From: Planctomycetota bacterium
GTDB taxonomy: Bacteria; Planctomycetota; Planctomycetia; Planctomycetales; Planctomycetaceae
Reading direction: 5' to 3'
DNA: 8,473 nt
Assembly: GCA_024278285.1 (NCBI GenBank)
Contig: JAJRTM010000079.1
Span: forward strand, 1 to 8,473
A model generated the notes under the pieces. That model was not told where the DNA came from. It did no database searches and worked only from the letters and a program-made list of their open reading frames with translations. Made by a program: the position numbers and the translations under genes. Below, in pieces: positions 5,512 through 8,473 of the stretch. Position 1 is the first letter of the stretch. The number at the start of each line of letters is the position of its first letter.

Positions 5512-6156
5512 CTATTTAATCCTCTCAAACAGTTCAAGAGTTTCCTTCAACGGTAAACCAATAATATTCGAGATGCTGCCGTTTACATTTTCGACAAACA
5601 GCGAACCGGCCCCTTGAATAGCGTACCCACCTGCTTTGCCGAGCGGTTCTTCTGTGTCAAGATACCATTCGATGCGGTTGTTTAGATTCGCGGACATCGT
5701 TACTTCTGAATTGACAGTGCAAGAAAACTGCTGCGGTACATCCTCTGATGCCCCTAAAATAGTGAGACAAATGGCGGTAACAACGTCGTGCGTTTTGCCG
5801 AGATAATGCTGCTCGAACCAGCAGCGAACCACTTCGCGATAATTTTCTGCAGGGGGCTTCCCTAAAAGTTGGAAGATGCCCTCATTGTTTTTAACAATAA
5901 CCCCGGTATCAGCCGTCAAAACAGCCGTTGGTGAAGAAGTCGGCGTGATTTGCCTGCATACATCTTCATTTTTATCACAGGCAATTTCCAGTAATCCCTG
6001 TCTGATTTCTTCCCGTGTTGTTAAATGATCAAGTTCTGATTCATCGGGATTATTTGGCGGTAATATTGTGATCGATTCATTTGGAAAAAGTGATTGCAAT
6101 AAATCCTGACGACGTAGCGAGCTGGAACCGAGAACGACTTGGTAAGGTGAATTCAT
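5512..6156 (-). CDS. maf: Maf/YhdE-family nucleoside triphosphate pyrophosphatase
   Basis: This 214-aa protein is slightly longer than the usual 190-200. The family hydrolyses non-canonical or selected nucleoside triphosphates (dTTP, UTP, modified bases) to the monophosphate and pyrophosphate in the cytoplasm. Visible motifs are LGSSSLRRQDLL (9-20), the phosphate-binding N-terminal loop; TADTGV (81-86), with the catalytic aspartate; LGKP (98-101); KTHDVVT (121-127); and EPLGKAGGYAIQGAGSLFVE (170-189) followed by NIIGLPL (197-203). All are in the normal order. Extra residues lie before TADTGV (about 60-77) and around 134-145. The ATG at 6154-6156 has only a weak upstream GAG. The gene is separated from the cupin gene by about 250 bp, so it is probably transcribed on its own. 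Confidence 0.92.
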   Translation of the reverse strand: MNSPYQVVLGSSSLRRQDLLQSLFPNESITILPPNNPDESELDHLTTREEIRQGLLEIACDKNEDVCRQITPTSSPTAVLTADTGVIVKNNEGIFQLLGKPPAENYREVVRCWFEQHYLGKTHDVVTAICLTILGASEDVPQQFSCTVNSEVTMSANLNNRIEWYLDTEEPLGKAGGYAIQGAGSLFVENVNGSISNIIGLPLKETLELFERIK

Positions 6157-6319
6157 TGATCAATCAATCTCATGGAATAATATAAACGACTACTGTCTGA
6201 AGCCGATCGGTTTTTATCCGAAAAGTAATTCTCATATCATAGCACCGACTATTTTGTTCCTGAACCGACCGTCCAACAACATTTGTCGGTGAACCGGTTT
6301 TAATTCTATCGTAAGGTAT

Positions 6320-6383
6320 AATAAGAAAAGAAGCAGAGCCTCTTGCTCCCAAGAAAGTTCTTGAAAACAAGAAAGGCTTCTGC
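6320..6383 (-). terminator. Possible terminator after the cupin gene
   Basis: On the minus strand GCAGAAGCC (6375-6383) can pair with GGCTCTGC (6333-6340) with a one-base bulge, followed by a pyrimidine-rich run TTCTTTTCTTATT (6320-6332). A second perfect hairpin, TTCTTG with a 4-nt loop and CAAGAA (6358-6373), lies inside the loop. It begins 26 bp past the cupin stop codon. The long loop makes it an atypical intrinsic terminator. The rest of the gap to maf (6157-6319) shows no gene I trust. Confidence 0.4.
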
Positions 6384-6408
6384 CTGAAATCAAGGAATCG
6401 TTTCGGCG

Positions 6409-6852
6409 TTAGGCCCAGGGGGCATCGCCACAGATGTTGCCATCTTCGAATGTGCATTGTTCGAGAGAATCTGTTTTTGCCTGAATGACAATGTAAGACA
6501 TCGGCTCCTGAGAGGTATTTCGCCAAGCTCTTTCAACCGTGGTGGCTACGCGAAAAGTAGTCCCCGGTTCAATGGGATGCGTTTCCCCATCGAGCAACAT
6601 TTCTCCCTGACCGGTCAGAAAAATATAAACTTCTTCATTCTGTTTATGCGTATGGATATACGAAACGCCTGCACCAGGAGGTATCTGGCCGAGTGAAATT
6701 TCGGTGCCTGTTAAGCCGAGTTGCTCTTTCAAAAACAACTTTCCCGGAATCTCCTTCCCGGAAGGATGCTTCCAAAGGTGCTTTCCGAGCCAGGTATCCA
6801 TAGAACCTGCCTGGAAGACAGAACTTGTACCGACTGCATGTTGACTTGACAT
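6409..6852 (-). CDS. Cupin-domain protein, putative MarR target
   Basis: This 147-aa single-domain cupin has an ATG at 6850-6852 with AAAGG (6861-6865) at 8-nt spacing. The first cupin motif is clear: PGAGVSYIHTHKQNEEVYIFLTG (59-81), giving His67, His69 and Glu73 or Glu74 as metal ligands, and glycine at 81. The second motif, PGTTFRVATTVERAWRN (96-112), keeps the PG and the final N, but the usual metal-binding histidine is missing, with Glu107-Arg108 in its place. The metal site may thus be altered, and the activity is unknown; cupins range from oxygenases and isomerases to small-molecule binders. The start MSSQHAVGTSSVF is polar with no signal peptide, so it is cytoplasmic. It lies 61 bp after the marR gene on the same strand, and an 18-bp dyad like the one in the marR promoter lies just upstream. 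Confidence 0.85.
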   Translation of the reverse strand: MSSQHAVGTSSVFQAGSMDTWLGKHLWKHPSGKEIPGKLFLKEQLGLTGTEISLGQIPPGAGVSYIHTHKQNEEVYIFLTGQGEMLLDGETHPIEPGTTFRVATTVERAWRNTSQEPMSYIVIQAKTDSLEQCTFEDGNICGDAPWA

Positions 6853-6869
6853 TACTCAAACCTTTCAGT

Positions 6870-6887
6870 TAGTTCTATATGCAACTA
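6870..6887 (-). promoter_or_regulatory. Putative MarR operator upstream of the cupin gene
   Basis: The minus strand reads TAGTTGCATATAGAACTA, an imperfect palindrome with 5-bp arms TAGTT/AACTA. It matches the dyad over the marR -10 box at 14 of 18 positions; both fit a symmetric consensus TAGTTGTATATACAACTA. It contains TATAGA (6874-6879), aligned with the marR -10, so the repressor would cover the promoter. No good -35 is present. A second dyad, TGCAAC TATT GTTGCA, overlaps it at 6880-6895. Confidence 0.55.
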
Positions 6888-6913
6888 TTGTTGCAAAAAA
6901 TATTAAAAGGCGG

Positions 6914-7342
6914 TTACTGATTGAGTCGTCCGGGAAGACGATTCAACTGAGAGAGGATGCCTTCGAAATCCTTCCCCAGTTTTTCTTCAAGAGCTTTCTG
7001 TGCCTGTTCCCATAACGGGATGGCCTGTTTCACTTTCTTCTTTCCCGCAGCGGTCAATGTTATCAAACGAGTTCTGCGATCTTCCCCCGGATTGGTTTCA
7101 AGATAACCGTCTCGGATTAAGAGTTTTAGATTACGAGAGAGAGTCGCTTTATCCATTGAAAGTTGCCGGGCCAGTTCCTGTTGAGTTAACAGATCGTTTC
7201 CATGAACAAAAAACAGAATCCACAACTGCGACGGATGCAAACCGCATTCGCGCAAATAGCTATCGTAGTGCCGAGTCAGTATTCTCTCGACACGCCTGAA
7301 AGCCGCACAAAAACAGGGAAGTTCGGGACAGTCGTCGCTCAT
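6914..7342 (-). CDS. MarR-family winged-helix transcriptional regulator
   Basis: From the ATG at 7340-7342 this is 142 aa, normal for MarR. The frame extends to a GTG at 7411, but those 23 residues are atypical and cross the promoter, so the inner ATG is preferred. The winged helix is clear: LTQQELARQLSMDKATLSRNLKLLIRDGYL (52-81) carries the HTH, and NPGEDRRTRLITLT (84-97) is the wing with the conserved D-R-R/R pattern. Helices before and after form the dimer interface. The N-terminus has three cysteines, CPELPCFC (Cys5, Cys10, Cys12), plus Cys33, in positions that could sense oxidants or metals. That role is an inference. It probably represses its own promoter and the cupin gene 61 bp downstream, since both share a dyad. 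The ligand is unknown. Confidence 0.88.
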   Translation of the reverse strand: MSDDCPELPCFCAAFRRVERILTRHYDSYLRECGLHPSQLWILFFVHGNDLLTQQELARQLSMDKATLSRNLKLLIRDGYLETNPGEDRRTRLITLTAAGKKKVKQAIPLWEQAQKALEEKLGKDFEGILSQLNRLPGRLNQ

Positions 7343-7345
7343 AGA

Positions 7346-7378
7346 TAGTTTTATATACAACCTATCGGCAGGTGTCAA
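7346..7378 (-). promoter_or_regulatory. marR promoter with overlapping operator; possible leaderless start
   Basis: On the minus strand TTGACA (7373-7378), a 17-bp spacer and TATAAA (7350-7355) form a near-consensus promoter. The dyad AGGTTGTATATAAAACTA (7346-7363) covers the -10 box, as expected for an autorepressor, and resembles the cupin-upstream site. A start 6-8 bp past the -10 falls at about 7342-7344, on or next to the ATG, and no ribosome binding site is seen, so the mRNA may be leaderless. Confidence 0.7.
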
Positions 7379-7432
7379 CCGGAAATGAAGAGAAAAAATT
7401 GCTGACTCCACGCATTTTTGGGTAGCAGGGGC

Positions 7433-8080
7433 TCAAGAAAGAACTCTGTAAGCTTGCCGCAGAAATTTTTGAATCTTTTCGAGTGATTTTTTACCCTCTT
7501 GCTCCACGCCGCTGGCGACATCGACGCCCCAGGGATCTACTTGTTGAACCGCTTGTGCAACATTTTCTGGAACGAGCCCCCCCGCTAAAATCAATCGCGG
7601 CCGGTCTTCAAAATTATATTCGGCTGCCAGTTTACTCCAGTCAACTTTCTGTCCGCTGCCTCCCCACTCTCCCGGAACGCGTGCATCAACCAGGCAGGCA
7701 CTTAGTTTTACATCTGCCTGTTTGAGTTGTTCCAATTCTTCTTTTAGTTCAGTCAGCCCATCTTTCCCCATCCGGTGTACCCAGATGATTGGCAAATCGC
7801 GAAGTTCAATCGCATCTTCAATGGAATAATCGCCATGCAGTTGAATGAAATCGAGAGGGACTGTTTCATAAATGCTGCGAATTTGCTCAGGCGGGGAATC
7901 GACAAAGACGCCGACTTTGCTGATCGTGTCATCGAAACAGGCTGCAATTTGAGTGGCGTTAGCCGGTGCGACGTAGCGAGAAGACTGCCGATAAAAATTC
8001 AAGCCGATGGCATCAATCTTTTCAGCAGCGACCGCGCGAGCTTCTTCCAAAGTCGTGAATCCGCATATCTTTACCCACAT
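7433..8080 (-). CDS. trpF: Phosphoribosylanthranilate isomerase
   Basis: This 215-aa protein is normal length for TrpF. It converts N-(5'-phosphoribosyl)anthranilate to CdRP by an Amadori rearrangement, the third step of tryptophan synthesis, in the cytoplasm. It is a single TIM barrel. Visible motifs are VKICGFTT (3-10), with Cys6 as general base; FIQLHGD (78-84); CLVDARVPGEWGGSG (129-143), with Asp132 as general acid; LILAGGLVPENV (163-174); and GVDVASGVE (185-193), which holds the phosphate. The ATG at 8078-8080 is preceded by GAGG (8089-8092) at about 8-nt spacing. No other trp gene is in the window, so the pathway is not in one operon here. It is divergent from trkA, with 124 bp between the starts. 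Confidence 0.95.
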   Translation of the reverse strand: MWVKICGFTTLEEARAVAAEKIDAIGLNFYRQSSRYVAPANATQIAACFDDTISKVGVFVDSPPEQIRSIYETVPLDFIQLHGDYSIEDAIELRDLPIIWVHRMGKDGLTELKEELEQLKQADVKLSACLVDARVPGEWGGSGQKVDWSKLAAEYNFEDRPRLILAGGLVPENVAQAVQQVDPWGVDVASGVEQEGKKSLEKIQKFLRQAYRVLS

Positions 8081-8147
8081 AATTTAAGCCTCGATCCTGA
8101 ACTGCATATCGGAACACGCCTGCGGGTCCAACCTGCTTGCTAAACAA

Positions 8148-8196
8148 TCTCTCGAATTGTACTTTACAGGCAATTGTACCATCGTCAATCGAGAGA
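8148..8196. repeat. Inverted repeat over the trkA ribosome binding region, with direct AATTGTAC copies
   Basis: TCTCTCGA (8148-8155) and TCGAGAGA (8189-8196) are perfect 8-bp inverted copies. The right copy overlaps the purine-rich stretch just before the trkA ATG at 8205. Between them AATTGTAC occurs twice as a direct repeat (8155-8162, 8172-8179). Folded in RNA, the stem could hide the trkA ribosome binding site; as DNA the repeats could bind a regulator of either divergent gene. Confidence 0.4.
8161..8188 (-). promoter_or_regulatory. Candidate trpF promoter
   Basis: On the minus strand TTGACG (8183-8188), a 16-bp spacer and TAAAGT (8161-8166) form a moderate promoter match, about 80 bp upstream of the trpF ATG. 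No Trp-rich leader peptide or attenuator is visible between it and the gene. Confidence 0.35.
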
Positions 8197-8204
8197 GAAG
8201 TTGA

Positions 8205-8473
8205 ATGAACATTGTTATTTTGGGAGCGGGGACGGTTGGAACTTCGATTGCAGAAATGCTGTGCGAAAACAATCATAATGTTCGCCTTGTCGATTCTTCC
8301 AAGCAAGCGTTGGAACGCTCCGGCGAAGGGTTGGATATCCAAACCATTCACGGTTCTGGTTGCGATGCGATCACTCTTTTTCAGGCAGATGTTTCCACGG
8401 CTGATCTCTGTTTAGCGGTGACCAGTCACGATGAAATCAATCTGGTGGGGGCATCGCTGGCGCGAGCGATGGG
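8205..8473 (+). CDS. trkA: TrkA potassium-uptake regulator, N-terminal NAD-binding domain (3' end outside window)
   Basis: The frame from ATG 8205-8207 stays open to the window edge, giving 89 codons. The sequence starts [19 protein letters not shown], with G7-x-G9-x-x-G12 as the dinucleotide-binding loop and Asp30 (RLVDSS) at the end of the second strand, which holds the NAD ribose. [30 protein letters not shown] continues the RCK/TrkA-N fold. TrkA is a peripheral cytoplasmic subunit that binds NAD(H) or nucleotides and gates the TrkH/TrkG potassium transporter. Full-length proteins have two RCK units of about 450 aa in total, so about 80% of the gene lies beyond the window; a transporter gene may follow. 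The ribosome binding region is GAGAGAGAAG, part of an inverted repeat. Confidence 0.9.
   Translation, partial: MNIVILGAGTVGTSIAEMLCENNHNVRLVDSSKQALERSGEGLDIQTIHGSGCDAITLFQADVSTADLCLAVTSHDEINLVGASLARAM

Noticed and set aside
6170..6526. 118-codon minus-strand frame between maf and the cupin gene
   Set aside because: Its first third is out-of-frame cupin sequence, and no ribosome binding site or domain is visible. The tail (from about 6240) looked slightly protein-like but not enough to call.
7775..8143. 122-codon plus-strand frame opposite trpF
   Set aside because: Shadow of the trpF coding strand; trpF motifs are complete on the minus strand.
8081..8160. trp-type attenuator or leader peptide before trpF
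   Set aside because: No run of Trp codons and no terminator/antiterminator pair could be found in the leader.

Overview
This looks like a chromosomal segment from a bacterium, most likely a member of the Planctomycetota. That placement is an inference. It rests on the style of several proteins (a UbiA-like membrane protein with a GDRLLD motif, an ACT-domain malic enzyme, a MarR regulator with an N-terminal C-x-C), on scattered biosynthetic genes outside operons (thiL, trpF), and on structured palindromic repeats in the intergenic gaps. No RNA gene, CRISPR array, phage gene or transposase gene was seen.

Layout. Positions 2-733 (+) hold the 3' part of a UbiA-like polytopic membrane protein, followed tail-to-tail by a small two-helix membrane ORF (737-928, -). 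A MITE-like element with 24-bp inverted ends (947-1164) separates that ORF from an NAD-malic enzyme gene (1171-2586, -), which is interrupted by a single in-frame TAA. A 311-bp gap leads to a 76-aa membrane protein (2898-3128, +), then a four-armed palindromic repeat (3165-3350) and thiL (3365-4312, +). thiL overlaps by 6 bp, tail-to-tail, with a higBA toxin-antitoxin operon on the minus strand (higB 4812-5162, higA 4307-4738). That operon has a near-consensus promoter with a palindrome in its spacer. A third repeat, with perfect 25-bp inverted arms (5327-5453), precedes maf (5512-6156, -). Then come a cupin gene (6409-6852, -) and a marR-type regulator (6914-7342, -), trpF (7433-8080, -), and the divergent start of trkA (8205 onward, +), cut by the window edge.

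How the parts work together. Most genes are independent housekeeping functions: thiamine diphosphate synthesis, tryptophan synthesis, nucleotide-pool policing, malate decarboxylation and potassium uptake control. Two regulatory modules stand out. higBA is probably autorepressed through the palindrome in its promoter. marR and the cupin gene carry closely similar 18-bp dyads (14 of 18 identical) in their upstream regions, which suggests that the MarR protein represses both itself and the cupin. Three unrelated palindromic repeat elements occupy three of the intergenic gaps between 929 and 5511, and are the main sign of mobile or REP-like DNA here. Nothing in the window forms a clear new multi-gene system. 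The strongest leads are the interrupted malic enzyme, the repeat elements and the MarR-cupin pair.
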